From CAYRGE01 sp964423985 (lineage in GTDB: Bacteria; Patescibacteriota; Minisyncoccia; Phycocordibacterales; CAYRGE01): DNA of 17,927 nt. The notes under the pieces are model-generated. The model saw nothing but the letters and a program-made list of their open reading frames with translations. It was not told the origin of the DNA and ran no database searches. The translations under genes were made by a program, and so were the position numbers. How positions within the stretch are numbered: position 1 is the stretch's first letter; every line of letters starts with the position of its first letter. Positions 1 to 7,926 of the stretch are shown piece after piece. Where the stretch lies: assembly GCA_964423985.1 (NCBI GenBank), contig CAYRGE010000009.1:1-17927 (forward strand), in the 5' to 3' direction.

Positions 1-28
1 GAAAAGACGGTTTAACATTACAGACAAG

Positions 29-107
29 AGATTACTCATGCTGAGTATCTTATAATCTAGTGGAGTGAGTGAAATATAAAATGTAGCGTAGTGGAATTTT
101 ATATTTC
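29..107. repeat. Two hairpin-forming inverted repeats
   Basis: The first hairpin is 29-38 paired with 42-50 (ACTCA/TGAGT core, loop TGC, one bulged T). The second is a perfect 12-bp stem, GAAATATAAAAT at 71-82 with ATTTTATATTTC at 96-107, and a 13-nt loop. With the terminator at 160-190 they form a series of three hairpins on the plus strand. They could belong to the 3' part of a structured RNA or transcript entering from the left, or be a dispersed palindromic element. No known RNA family is recognised. Confidence 0.5.
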
Positions 108-159
108 CGAATGAGCGACGATTATATTTACTAATATCAATGCTCGTCATCGGAAGAGA

Positions 160-190
160 TTCTGCGGGGTTGCCTCCGTAGAAGTTTTTT
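160..190 (+). terminator. Rho-independent terminator (plus strand)
   Basis: The stem pairs 160-169 with 174-183 (10 bp including two G-T pairs, loop of 4 nt). It is followed at once by GTTTTTT at 184-190. The T-run is only on the plus-strand side, so it should end a transcript entering from the left edge of the window rather than the fusA transcript. Confidence 0.6.
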
Positions 191-244
191 ATCAGGAGAC
201 AAGTGTTGCATTATTTCCTTAAGTTTATTTTATGTGACAAACAA

Positions 245-2386
245 CTATTTCCTCTTTGTTGCAATCTCGTCAGCAACATTTTTTGGCACTATGTCATAGT
301 GATCAAACTCCATAGTAAAGCTAGCACGACCTTCTGTCATAGAACGGAGAGTTGTTATATATCCAAACATTTCTGCAAGCGGAACCATTGCTCCAATAAC
401 CTTATACATTCCCCTGTCTTCCACTCCTTCAATCTGTCCTCGTTTTGAAGAAAGATGTCCTGTAACATCGCCCATAAATTGTTCTGGTGTAACAACTTCA
501 ACCTTCATAACTGGCTCAAGTAAAACTGGGCCAGCACTTCGCGCAGCTTCTTGTAGTGCCTGCGATGCGGCAATCTTAAACGCAATTTCTGAGGAGTCAA
601 CATTATGAAAAGAACCATCATAAAGCTCAACAGAGATATCTACCAAAGAATATCCAGCAATAACCCCTCGCTCCATGCCTTCTTTAATCCCTTTTTCCAC
701 TGGAGCAATAAACTCCTGTGGAATAACTCCACCCTTGATACTATTTACAAACTCAAGGAAATCTGACCTTTTAACATTCTTTGGCAATTTCTCTGTGTCC
801 ACCGTCTTGTCCATTGGTTTAATTCTAATTTTCACATGACCATACTGCCCTCTACCACCACTCTGTTTGATATATTTATTTTCAGCACTTGATTCTTTTG
901 TAATGGTCTCACGATATGCAACTTGAGGACTACCAACATCTGCCTCAACTCCAAATTCGCGCTTCATTCTGTCAACAAGAATATCAAGATGAAGCTCACC
1001 CATTCCCCATATAACAGTTTCTGCTGTCTCAGAATCTGTTGTAATTCTAAATGTAGGATCTTCTGATGCTAGCTTATTAAGAGCAACCCCCATCTTTTCT
1101 TGGTCTGCTTTTGTTTTTGGCTCAATACGCAAAGAAACAACTGGTTCTGGGAAATCAATGCCTTCAAGAATGATTTGGTCTGTTTCTGCACACAAGGTGT
1201 CTCCTGTATTTATATCCTTAAGCCCCACAGCTGCGGCAATTTCACCAGCATACACCTTTTTAACTTCTTCTCTATCATTAGAATGCATTCTAAGTATGCG
1301 ACCAACGCGTTCTTTGTTTCTTGCCCTTGTATTATATATATATGAACCAGCCTCAAGAATACCTGAATAAACACGGAAAAATGTTAACTGTCCAACGAAT
1401 GGATCTGTAGCAATTTTAAATGCCAAAGCAGAGAATGGCACATCATCAGAAGGAGCTCTCTCTTCTTCAGCTTCTGTTTTTGGATTCACCCCCTTAACTG
1501 GAGGAACATCAACCGGAGAAGGAAGATAATCAATAACAGCATCAAGTACTAGCTGAACACCTTTATTTTTAAGCGCTGAGCCACAAAAAACTGGAAACAA
1601 CTTATTTGAAATAACTGCTTTTTTTGCTGTTTTCTTTAATGTATCAACACTTATATCCTCTCCCTCAAGATATCTATCCATAAGACCATCGTCATGTTCA
1701 ACAATTTTTTCAACAAGAATAGCATGCAACTTGTTTGCTTCTTCCTTAAGATTTTCCGGTATTTCAATCTCTTTAATTTCATTGCCCATTTCCCCTTCAA
1801 ACGAATATCCCTTCATTTTAAGAAGATCTATAACCCCTTCGTGATTCTCTTCAAGCCCAATGGGAATCTGAAAACGAACTGCATTTGGAGTTAATCTATC
1901 TATTATAGTTTTAAAAGAGTGCTCAAAAGATGCTCCAGTTCTGTCAAGCTTGTTTACAAAACAAACTCGAGGTACGCCATATTTATCTGCTTGTCTCCAT
2001 ACAGTCTCCGATTGTGGTTCTACTCCAGCAACTCCATCAAATACAGTTACTCCGCCATCAAGCACCTTGAGGGATCGCTCAACTTCTGCCGTAAAATCAA
2101 CATGACCAGGCGTGTCAATTATGTTCATTTGGTATTTTTCACCAACACCGTCTTCGCAATAGGTTGGTGTCCAAAAACAAGTTGTTGCTGCGGAAGTAAT
2201 AGTGATACCTCTTTCACGCTCTTGCTCCATCCAGTCCATAACAGCCTCTCCTTCATGTACTTCACCAATTTTGTGTGAAACACCAGTATAATATAAAATA
2301 CGCTCTGTAACCGTAGTTTTCCCTGCGTCAATGTGTGCAATAACGCCAATATTTCTTACTTTTTCTAGTGGATATTCTCTGTTCAT
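245..2386 (-). CDS. fusA: Elongation factor G
   Basis: EF-G is the translational GTPase that moves tRNAs and mRNA through the ribosome after peptide transfer, and with RRF it splits post-termination ribosomes. The 713-residue protein is close to the usual 690-710. The G domain is complete: AHIDAGKTT at 17-25 (P-loop), the switch I stretch ERGITI near 58-63, DTPGHVDF at 91-98, NKLD at 145-148 and a G5-like GSALKNKG. Domains II to V follow, including the GMGELHLDI and GGRGQYG regions. The start MNREYPLEKVRNIGVIAHIDAGKTT is the normal EF-G beginning. It is the last gene of rpsL-rpsG-fusA, 141 bp after rpsG, and tuf does not follow. No Shine-Dalgarno sequence is visible upstream. Identification is certain. 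Confidence 0.98.
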   Translation of the reverse strand: MNREYPLEKVRNIGVIAHIDAGKTTVTERILYYTGVSHKIGEVHEGEAVMDWMEQERERGITITSAATTCFWTPTYCEDGVGEKYQMNIIDTPGHVDFTAEVERSLKVLDGGVTVFDGVAGVEPQSETVWRQADKYGVPRVCFVNKLDRTGASFEHSFKTIIDRLTPNAVRFQIPIGLEENHEGVIDLLKMKGYSFEGEMGNEIKEIEIPENLKEEANKLHAILVEKIVEHDDGLMDRYLEGEDISVDTLKKTAKKAVISNKLFPVFCGSALKNKGVQLVLDAVIDYLPSPVDVPPVKGVNPKTEAEEERAPSDDVPFSALAFKIATDPFVGQLTFFRVYSGILEAGSYIYNTRARNKERVGRILRMHSNDREEVKKVYAGEIAAAVGLKDINTGDTLCAETDQIILEGIDFPEPVVSLRIEPKTKADQEKMGVALNKLASEDPTFRITTDSETAETVIWGMGELHLDILVDRMKREFGVEADVGSPQVAYRETITKESSAENKYIKQSGGRGQYGHVKIRIKPMDKTVDTEKLPKNVKRSDFLEFVNSIKGGVIPQEFIAPVEKGIKEGMERGVIAGYSLVDISVELYDGSFHNVDSSEIAFKIAASQALQEAARSAGPVLLEPVMKVEVVTPEQFMGDVTGHLSSKRGQIEGVEDRGMYKVIGAMVPLAEMFGYITTLRSMTEGRASFTMEFDHYDIVPKNVADEIATKRK

Positions 2387-2409
2387 ATCGTAGTTTTAAG
2401 AGTTAAAAA

Positions 2410-2449
2410 ATTATCTATATAGATAATAAATATTACTAAAATATTTTAG
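2410..2449 (-). promoter_or_regulatory. Possible fusA promoter overlapped by two perfect palindromes
   Basis: The rpsG-fusA spacer holds an 18-bp perfect palindrome (ATTATCTATATAGATAAT, 2410-2427) and a 14-bp perfect palindrome (CTAAAATATTTTAG, 2436-2449). On the minus strand a TTGCTA followed 18 nt later by TATTAT reads as a weak sigma-70 type promoter lying across both. This suggests separate transcription of fusA, possibly under a dimeric repressor, or simply AT-rich chance palindromes. Confidence 0.3.
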
Positions 2450-2469
2450 CAAGCTTTAATCATATAAAA

Positions 2470-2515
2470 GTTCACTAAAAACACAAACCTAAATCTTTAA
2501 ATAGAATTGGTTTGT
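2470..2515 (-). terminator. Weak terminator or attenuator after rpsG
   Basis: ACAAACC at 2483-2489 pairs with GGTTTGT at 2509-2515 (7 bp, 19-nt loop). On the minus strand it is followed by GTTTTTAG. It would reduce read-through from rpsG into fusA. The long loop makes it a modest candidate. Confidence 0.35.
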
Positions 2516-2527
2516 TTTTATTTAAAA

Positions 2528-2995
2528 TTACCAAGCAAAATGAGCAAATGCTTTGTTAGCTTCTGCCATTTTCTGCGTATTTTCTTTTCTTTTAACAGCA
2601 TCTCCTTCTCCTTTATTAGCAGCAATAAGTTCATCAGCTAATCTTTTGTGCATTGCAATGCCTTTTTTGCTTCTAGAAGCAACTACAATCCATCTCATTG
2701 CTAGCGTAGATCTTCTTTCTGGTCTAACTTCTCGTGGAACCTGATAATTAGCACCACCAATTCTTCGCGACCTCACTTCTACTTGTGGCCCCGCATTTCT
2801 TAATGCTCCTTCAAAAACCTCTATTGGATCTTTTTTTTCTTTTTCTTTAATCATTGCAAAAGCATCATACAACACCTTGCGAGCGGTATTTTTTTTACCA
2901 TCAAGCATTATGTAATTTATAAACTTGCTAACCACAAGTGAATTATATACACGATCCTCTGTTATTTTTGTTTTTCGTTTTACTGGTCTTCTCAT
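2528..2995 (-). CDS. rpsG: 30S ribosomal protein S7
   Basis: S7 is a primary 16S rRNA-binding protein that nucleates assembly of the 30S head and lines the E site. The 155-residue length is normal for the family. The N-terminus MRRPVKRK, the core motifs LDGKKNTARKVLYDAF and GGANYQVPREVRPERR, ALRNAGPQVEVRSRR, and the C-terminal FAHFAW are all diagnostic. It lies 26 bp after rpsL in the same direction, as in the classical str operon. An AAGGA occurs upstream but about 17 nt from the ATG, too far for an efficient Shine-Dalgarno site. Confidence 0.97.
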   Translation of the reverse strand: MRRPVKRKTKITEDRVYNSLVVSKFINYIMLDGKKNTARKVLYDAFAMIKEKEKKDPIEVFEGALRNAGPQVEVRSRRIGGANYQVPREVRPERRSTLAMRWIVVASRSKKGIAMHKRLADELIAANKGEGDAVKRKENTQKMAEANKAFAHFAW

Positions 2996-3021
2996 TTTGA
3001 TTTTTTTAAAATATCCTTAAT

Positions 3022-3444
3022 CTATTTTTTTGAAACACTTGGTTTTTTCGCACCATAACGACTTCTGCTCTTCTTTCTGTTTTCAACACCACCAGCGTCA
3101 AGTACCCCCCTAACTACTTGATACCGCACACCAGGGAGATCTTTTACCTTACCGCCACGAATTACAACAACTGAGTGTTCTTGTATGTTGTGTCCCATTC
3201 CAGGAATATATGCTGTAACTTCCATGTTGTTTGTAAGTCGCACTCGTGCAATTTTCCTAAGTGCTGAGTTTGGTTTTTTGGGTGTAGTTGTTGTAACTTT
3301 TACACACACACCTCTCTTAAAGGGAGAAAAGTAATATACTGGTTTGTGTTTTTTTGTATTAAAACCACGCATAAGAGCAGGTGTTTTAGTTTTTTTAACC
3401 TGTTTCTTGCGTGGATTTCTTACTAATTGATTTATTGTTGGCAT
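3022..3444 (-). CDS. rpsL: 30S ribosomal protein S12, with lineage-specific insertion
   Basis: S12 sits at the 30S-50S interface near the decoding centre and helps proofreading. The family core is clear: MPTINQLVRNPRKK at the start, TTTPKKPNSALRKIARVRLTN, GHNIQEHSVVVIRGGKVKDLPGVRY and SRSRYGAKKPS at the end. The lysines linked to streptomycin response (in PKKPNS and in GGKVKDLP) are retained. The protein has 140 residues against 124 in E. coli. Much of the excess is between TPAL and RGVCVKV (about residues 25-45), where bacteria usually have the short QGCPQK-type link. Similar insertions are, as I recall, typical of Parcubacteria. It is the first gene of the str operon. Confidence 0.97.
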   Translation of the reverse strand: MPTINQLVRNPRKKQVKKTKTPALMRGFNTKKHKPVYYFSPFKRGVCVKVTTTTPKKPNSALRKIARVRLTNNMEVTAYIPGMGHNIQEHSVVVIRGGKVKDLPGVRYQVVRGVLDAGGVENRKKSRSRYGAKKPSVSKK

Positions 3445-3535
3445 TGTTAATTTAAGTGTTAAGAATTTTTAGTGTTAGGTGTTTTTATAACCACAAGCCT
3501 TATTTCTGTATTGTAGTTATGGTATATAAAATTTT

Positions 3536-3564
3536 ATTATCTTTATTTATTAATCTCTTATCAA
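3536..3564 (-). promoter_or_regulatory. Promoter of the rpsL-rpsG-fusA operon
   Basis: On the minus strand TTGATA (3564-3559) and GATAAT (3541-3536) are separated by exactly 17 nt (3558-3542). This is a good sigma-70 type promoter. The predicted start near 3529 would leave a leader of about 85 nt before rpsL, long enough for autoregulatory structure, though none was identified. Confidence 0.5.
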
Positions 3565-3693
3565 TTAATAACTCAGAGTTTAATACGAAAGCAAAAAAAA
3601 AGCAAGGTATTATACAAAATTACAGCTAATACGCCCTTGTATTTATGCCCGCATATTTAAAACAAACTCTTATTTTACGCCACGTTTCTCTTG

Positions 3694-4503
3694 TTATTTA
3701 ATTTCATATGTAATATGCACAATAACTTGAGTTTCATTTTCGCCAACCTCTACTCCCATTGCTGGAGACTTAGACAACATACTCACGCTTTCTAGCCCAA
3801 GAGCACCATCTCTTGTAGCCCAAGGTGAGCTGTGGCGACCTTCTTCAAATCTAACAATCTTGTCTATTTTAATACCAAGCGATTTAGATAATGCTTTTGC
3901 TTTTTCTTTCGCTTGTTTAATGGCTTTTTCTCTTGCTTCTTTTTCTATTTCATCTTTATTATCTACCGTAAAATGCAGAGAACCTATTTGATTAGCCCCA
4001 AAAGTTGCCCCTCCTTGGATTATATCCCCTATTTTATCCATATCTCTTATTTTAACTTCTAGTGACTGATTAATCTCATAACCAACTAACACTCTATTTC
4101 TTCTACTAGTGAGTGGATTCTCATCTTCATGCCATTCATAGCGAGGATTTACTCTGAAAGCAACTGTTTGTAGGTCTTTTTCTTCAATCTTATTTTCCTT
4201 CATAAAACTAATTATGTTGTTCATTTTTTCTTTATTTTCCAACATCGCCAATTCAACGCTTTTTGCCTCCGTAATGACTGCAAGGTTGACTAATGCTAAA
4301 TCTGGCTTAACAAACACCTTTCCCTTGCCTGTAATTGTTATTGTATTTCTAGCTTCAAACTCCTGCCCTATATAACTACTTTGTTCCATTTTATTTAGCG
4401 TAAAAATAAAAACAAAGATGGTTGCAAAGACAAAGAAAAAACTAATTGTTATAAACAATATTTCTTTGCTGTTGTTCATTATTTTTTCTATTTTATTATT
4501 CAT
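3694..4503 (-). CDS. SIMPL domain (DUF541) membrane-anchored protein
   Basis: The 269-residue protein has a single hydrophobic segment at about 14-36 after a short basic N-terminus, so it is probably anchored with its domain outside. From about residue 52 it matches the SIMPL/DUF541 pattern (BP26/OMP28 family): a TITGKGKVFVKPDLALVNLAV opening, a region of paired helices (VELAMLENKEKMNNIISFMKENKIEEKDLQT), VNPRYEW, and the helix EKEAREKAIKQAKEKAKALSKSLG near 185-210. The molecular function of the family is poorly defined; members are periplasmic or surface proteins in many bacteria. It follows the unknown anchored protein at 4569-5783 by 65 bp in the same direction, so the two may be co-transcribed. 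No Shine-Dalgarno site precedes the ATG. Confidence 0.85.
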   Translation of the reverse strand: MNNKIEKIMNNSKEILFITISFFFVFATIFVFIFTLNKMEQSSYIGQEFEARNTITITGKGKVFVKPDLALVNLAVITEAKSVELAMLENKEKMNNIISFMKENKIEEKDLQTVAFRVNPRYEWHEDENPLTSRRNRVLVGYEINQSLEVKIRDMDKIGDIIQGGATFGANQIGSLHFTVDNKDEIEKEAREKAIKQAKEKAKALSKSLGIKIDKIVRFEEGRHSSPWATRDGALGLESVSMLSKSPAMGVEVGENETQVIVHITYEIK

Positions 4504-4568
4504 ATTTTATTGAATATTAGTTTTACAAACTGTTGATATTTTATACTTTGTTTTTCAAGAATAGCGAA

Positions 4569-5783
4569 CTATGGCAACATCATTGATTCTATTGTCTTAT
4601 ATTCTGTTGGTGGCACAATAGTAGGAACCTCATTGTGTTCACTATATACCATTTCTACTTCTCCAGCGATACTCATATTTTTTGTAGCATTTTTTATTCT
4701 AACCAATCTTGCTTTTTCTTCTGGACTTACATTTGTTTTTGCACCTACTAAAACAGAATTTATAATTGCAATAATTTCAGACAAATCAGCACTAATTGTT
4801 GCTGTTTCTTTTATTGATAAGTGTTTTTTCTTGCAAATATACCCAGTAATATTTATCTCCATTGCTTGAATGATTTTTGTAATTTTTGGCCAGTTTTTGT
4901 TTATTGCAAGCACTAATTCTTCTTCAAACTCTAATGCTTCTTTTTGAGTTATGCTTTTACTTGCTTGCTTTTGTGCTATTTCATCAAACAATCCTACGGC
5001 CTTTATTAATACATTTCTTACTTTATCTAAATCTACTCCATATGCAATATTATATACAGGTTTTCCGTTAATTTCTGTATTTGGCAACACTTTTTTTACA
5101 TAATATACACCAAAAAGATCTGGAAGCAATTTCTGCACAACCCCAGACATCATTTCTATTTCTTCAGCACTATCTGGGTCAAACGGTGTTTTGGTCCAAA
5201 CACCTAGTTGTTCTTCTATTCCTGACATTACCATATCTGCTAAAAATATTCCTCCAACTTGTGTAACCACCTCCCTCAAGCCACTGATTTCAGTAATTTT
5301 AGTATAGCTTTCAAGATTTATTGTTTTCATCTCCATTGCCACTGAAATATCTGCTTTTCCAATCATTTTTATTTTTGACAAAATATCTATTCCGAACATC
5401 TCTCCCATTGCTTTTATATTTTCTAATTCTTCAGGTGTGCTAATTTTTTCAACAAAACCTGCCATTGCATTAAAATCTATAAAAATATTGTATGTAAAAA
5501 TACCATCTAAATCTTGTTTGGCAAAATCAAAAGGCTCTGTTACTGAAGCTTGCATATTTTCCAGTGACATCTTTAAAACGGGTGTTTTATTGTCTTTAAT
5601 TTCAAGGAAACCACCACCTGTGGTTGTGAATGAACTTAAGCCAAGTGTATTGTGAAGACTTTCTCCTAGTATAACATTTGCCTCTTCTATTGTTGGTTTT
5701 GCTGGTTGCAGTGCCTTAAAAGCGAAAACTCCTGCCGTTATAGCAAAAAATACAATCACACCAATTAAAATTTTTTTATTCAT
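4569..5783 (-). CDS. Hypothetical membrane-anchored or secreted protein
   Basis: I do not recognise this 404-residue protein. It begins MNKKILIGVIVFFAITAGVF, a basic start followed by one hydrophobic segment (about 4-22), so it is exported and probably anchored; there is no lipobox cysteine. The rest is soluble, moderately acidic and rich in alternating beta-type sequence, with no transmembrane segments. The overall plan recalls bacterial lipoprotein carriers of the LppX/LolA type or other CPR envelope proteins of similar size, but no motif proves this. It lies upstream of the SIMPL gene. Only four bases separate its ATG from the scaffold gap, so a longer N-terminus cannot be excluded, although the signal-like start argues for this ATG. 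Confidence 0.6.
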   Translation of the reverse strand: MNKKILIGVIVFFAITAGVFAFKALQPAKPTIEEANVILGESLHNTLGLSSFTTTGGGFLEIKDNKTPVLKMSLENMQASVTEPFDFAKQDLDGIFTYNIFIDFNAMAGFVEKISTPEELENIKAMGEMFGIDILSKIKMIGKADISVAMEMKTINLESYTKITEISGLREVVTQVGGIFLADMVMSGIEEQLGVWTKTPFDPDSAEEIEMMSGVVQKLLPDLFGVYYVKKVLPNTEINGKPVYNIAYGVDLDKVRNVLIKAVGLFDEIAQKQASKSITQKEALEFEEELVLAINKNWPKITKIIQAMEINITGYICKKKHLSIKETATISADLSEIIAIINSVLVGAKTNVSPEEKARLVRIKNATKNMSIAGEVEMVYSEHNEVPTIVPPTEYKTIESMMLP

Positions 5784-5787
5784 ATAT

Positions 5788-5887
5788 NNNNNNNNNNNNN
5801 NNNNNNNNNNNNNNNNNNNNNNNNNNNNNNNNNNNNNNNNNNNNNNNNNNNNNNNNNNNNNNNNNNNNNNNNNNNNNNNNNNNNNNN
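5788..5887. other. Assembly gap of 100 Ns
   Basis: Exactly 100 undetermined bases, the usual placeholder for a scaffold join of unknown size. The promoter of the gene at 4569-5783 and possibly further genes are hidden here. Adjacency of genes on its two sides should not be treated as proven. Confidence 0.99.
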
Positions 5888-6004
5888 TATCTTAAAATCT
5901 TTTTTATTTATTTAAACTATTTTTAAACATAAATAAATTATTAATACTTTTTTATAATCACCTGTTATCACACACAAATCAATATATCTATAATATGTTA
6001 AATA

Positions 6005-6625
6005 TTATAACGATATTCCAGTTAAAAGCAAGAACAACACACTAACAATTGGCCACACTATTTTTACTGCAAAAAGAATTACAATAAAAAACATTATGAA
6101 CCAATATCGCTCAAGAAATTCCTGAATTGCATTAAAACGATATGGCAGTAGTGCAAATAAAATTTTTGAACCATCTAGTGGTGGAATTGGTATTAAATTA
6201 AAAACAGCAAGAACAAGATTTAACAACACAATCAACACAGAAATTTCAATAAAACCGCTCGGCAAACCAAGGGTGTCACTAAAACGAATCAGCATTGCAA
6301 ATATAACTGCAATAAGAAAATTAGCAGCTACTCCTGCCCCACCAACAAGAATAGTACCTAATCTCTGGTTTTTCATATTATACGGATTGAACGGTACTGG
6401 TTTTGCCCAACCAATCATAAACTGCCCAGCTGTTGAAAAATAAATCAATACGGGAACAACAAAAGATCCCAACGGATCAATATGAGGAACAGGGTTTAGT
6501 GTTAATCTTCCAGCAAGCCGTGCTGTTGGATCACCAAGTAAGTCTGCAACATATCCATGAGATACTTCATGGATGATTACCGACATAATTAAAATTGCTA
6601 TAAAAAAAATAAAACCAACTTCCAT
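6005..6625 (-). CDS. Site-2 protease-like M50 membrane metalloprotease
   Basis: This 206-residue, strongly hydrophobic protein belongs to the short S2P-like M50 group of intramembrane zinc proteases, which cut membrane-embedded substrates. Zinc ligands and catalytic Glu are in HEVSH at 19-23 within the first membrane segment; the third ligand motif is NLIPIPPLDG at 143-152. The family marker GRLTLNPVPHIDPLGS lies at 39-54. About five to six hydrophobic helices are visible, and there is no PDZ domain, so it is the minimal type rather than RseP. The substrate is unknown. It is divergent from rpmB with 120 bp between the starts. Its 3' side runs to the assembly gap with no recognisable gene. Confidence 0.88.
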   Translation of the reverse strand: MEVGFIFFIAILIMSVIIHEVSHGYVADLLGDPTARLAGRLTLNPVPHIDPLGSFVVPVLIYFSTAGQFMIGWAKPVPFNPYNMKNQRLGTILVGGAGVAANFLIAVIFAMLIRFSDTLGLPSGFIEISVLIVLLNLVLAVFNLIPIPPLDGSKILFALLPYRFNAIQEFLERYWFIMFFIVILFAVKIVWPIVSVLFLLLTGISL

Positions 6626-6689
6626 AATATTGATTGCAGTTTAAATCATAAAGTATTATGCTAAAATATCAGCGAAAAAAGAACTATAT

Positions 6690-6717
6690 TTGCATAATAT
6701 AATGAATATGATAACAT
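6690..6717 (+). promoter_or_regulatory. Probable rpmB promoter
   Basis: TTGCAT (6690-6695) and TAACAT (6712-6717) are 16 nt apart, and the -10 is preceded by TGA, an extended -10 feature. Transcription would start near 6724, leaving about 22 nt before the ATG at 6746. An upstream in-frame ATG at 6716 overlaps this -10 box and is therefore an unlikely start. Confidence 0.4.
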
Positions 6718-6745
6718 GTGTGTACAAAAACTTAAAATATATTAT

Positions 6746-6958
6746 ATGGCTAAATTATGTCCAATTTGTAATAAAGGATCACTAGTGGCTGGAAGATATT
6801 CCAACCGTGTTCGTGCAACACAGTACAACCCAACCGGAAAGGTTCGTAGATGCCCAAACCTACAGTGGGCTCGTCTTTCTGATGGTTCGCGTGTAAAAAT
6901 TTGCACACGATGCCTCAAGGCAAACAAACACCTATCAACTAAATTAGTTGCTAAATAA
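6746..6958 (+). CDS. rpmB: 50S ribosomal protein L28, zinc-ribbon type
   Basis: L28 binds 23S rRNA near the E site of the large subunit. The 70-residue protein starts MAKLCPICNKGSLVAGRYSNR and contains RRCPNLQWARL, the conserved RRxxPNLQ motif of L28. CPIC at 5-8 and CTRC at 53-56 form a likely zinc-binding ribbon (C+ form). The open frame extends ten codons upstream to 6716, but that part has no L28 similarity and overlaps the predicted promoter, so the start at 6746 is chosen. There is no Shine-Dalgarno sequence. It is a single-gene unit between a divergent M50 gene and a convergent metallo-beta-lactamase gene. Confidence 0.92.
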   Translation: MAKLCPICNKGSLVAGRYSNRVRATQYNPTGKVRRCPNLQWARLSDGSRVKICTRCLKANKHLSTKLVAK

Positions 6959-6977
6959 AAAAACAGCTTTTTTATTT
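6953..6977 (+). terminator. AT-rich hairpin at the end of rpmB
   Basis: AAATAAAAAA (6953-6962) is perfectly complementary to TTTTTTATTT (6968-6977) with the 5-nt loop ACAGC. The left arm includes the rpmB stop codon. The T-rich right arm gives a U-run on the plus strand, and the A-run gives one on the minus strand, so it may serve both rpmB and the convergent gene ending at 7063. Confidence 0.4.
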
Positions 6978-7062
6978 AAATTTTTGTTTTATTTGTGTTT
7001 TTATTGTATTCACCAGTAATACTTATTTCTAGCAACCTGCAATTTCCGTAGATTGTTGTTTT

Positions 7063-7917
7063 TTATTTTCTCCAAATACCAACTCCGTCTGTTTCAAAAA
7101 CAATTGTTCCGTAATTTATTGTTGATATTGCTGTAATTCCAGACTCAACAACCCTTTCTATTGTTTCTTTATGTGGATGTCCATATCTGTTGTTGTGTCC
7201 CGCAGAAACAACTCCATATTGCGGACTAACTACACCAAGAAAAATCTCTGCGCTTGAGTTTTTTGAACCATGATGCCCAAGCTTAAGAACATCAGATTCC
7301 AATGTGTTTCCATCAATCGCTACTAAATATTTTTCTATTTTTTTAGAAATATCTCCAGTTAAAAGAAACGACACATCACCATAAATAAGTTTTCCAACAA
7401 TTGACGCATCGTTGGGTAAAAACCCCTCAACACACCTATCTGGATATAAAACCTCAAAAAATACATCTTTATCAAGAAATATACGCATACCCCGTTTTGC
7501 AACAACCCTTACCGCCCCTTCTGCATCCGCACGAGCCTCAAAAAAATCATAGGTTTTAGTTTTTCCAGCTACGCTTGTTGTGATTATGTACCCAACATCA
7601 AGTCTTTTGAATACATCAATTAAACCCCCTATGTGATCCTTGTCAGGATGAGTTGCAAGCACTATGTCAATTGATCGGTCGTAAAATGCCATTTTTTTGC
7701 CAAGTTCTTTAAGTACTGCCCTGCCTTTTCCCCCGTCAATCAGCATTTGATTTCCATTTGGAGCTTCAATAAAAATTGCATCTCCTTGTCCAACATCAAG
7801 AAATGAAACAGTAAGAATTCCTTTGTCTTGAGCAACAACCTGAACCCATATAAAAATATTTAGAAAAACAAGAAATGTAATAACCAACCAAAGTACATAT
7901 AACGACTTTCTTTTCAT
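7063..7917 (-). CDS. ComEC/Rec2-type metallo-beta-lactamase domain protein
   Basis: The 284-residue protein has one N-terminal membrane segment (about 4-28) and an exported metallo-beta-lactamase domain of the ComEC C-terminal type: LTVSFLDVGQGDAIFIEAPNG, then THPDKDHIGG (H90, D94, H95), LLTGD at 185-189, GHHGS at 214-218 and RYGHPH at 244-249. In transforming bacteria this domain is a candidate nuclease degrading the non-transported DNA strand. Here it is a separate protein while the channel half lies at 9162-10670. The frame is open to an ATG at 7941, but a -10 box (7927-7932) lies inside that extension, and the hydrophobic signal starts after MKRKS, so 7917 is preferred. Confidence 0.85.
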   Translation of the reverse strand: MKRKSLYVLWLVITFLVFLNIFIWVQVVAQDKGILTVSFLDVGQGDAIFIEAPNGNQMLIDGGKGRAVLKELGKKMAFYDRSIDIVLATHPDKDHIGGLIDVFKRLDVGYIITTSVAGKTKTYDFFEARADAEGAVRVVAKRGMRIFLDKDVFFEVLYPDRCVEGFLPNDASIVGKLIYGDVSFLLTGDISKKIEKYLVAIDGNTLESDVLKLGHHGSKNSSAEIFLGVVSPQYGVVSAGHNNRYGHPHKETIERVVESGITAISTINYGTIVFETDGVGIWRK

Positions 7918-7926
7918 ATGCGCAAT

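Larger units (their letters stand above)
1..210 (-). other. Open frame without a clear start, running off the left edge
   Basis: On the minus strand the frame whose codons are the plus-strand triplets beginning at 1, 4, 7 and so on has no stop from 210 down to the window edge (70 codons). The first ATG in it is at 150-148. No ribosome binding site lies at a useful distance from it. The translation resembles no family I know, and it is built over two palindromes (71-107 and 160-183), which makes a chance open frame likely. It is listed only because the region downstream of fusA otherwise has no gene. It could also be the beginning of a real gene continuing outside the window. Confidence 0.15.

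Noticed and set aside
1..55. Plus-strand frame from the window edge to TAA at 53-55, as the C-terminus of a gene
   Set aside because: It has only 17 codons with no recognisable motif, and another frame is also open for a similar length, so it cannot be supported.
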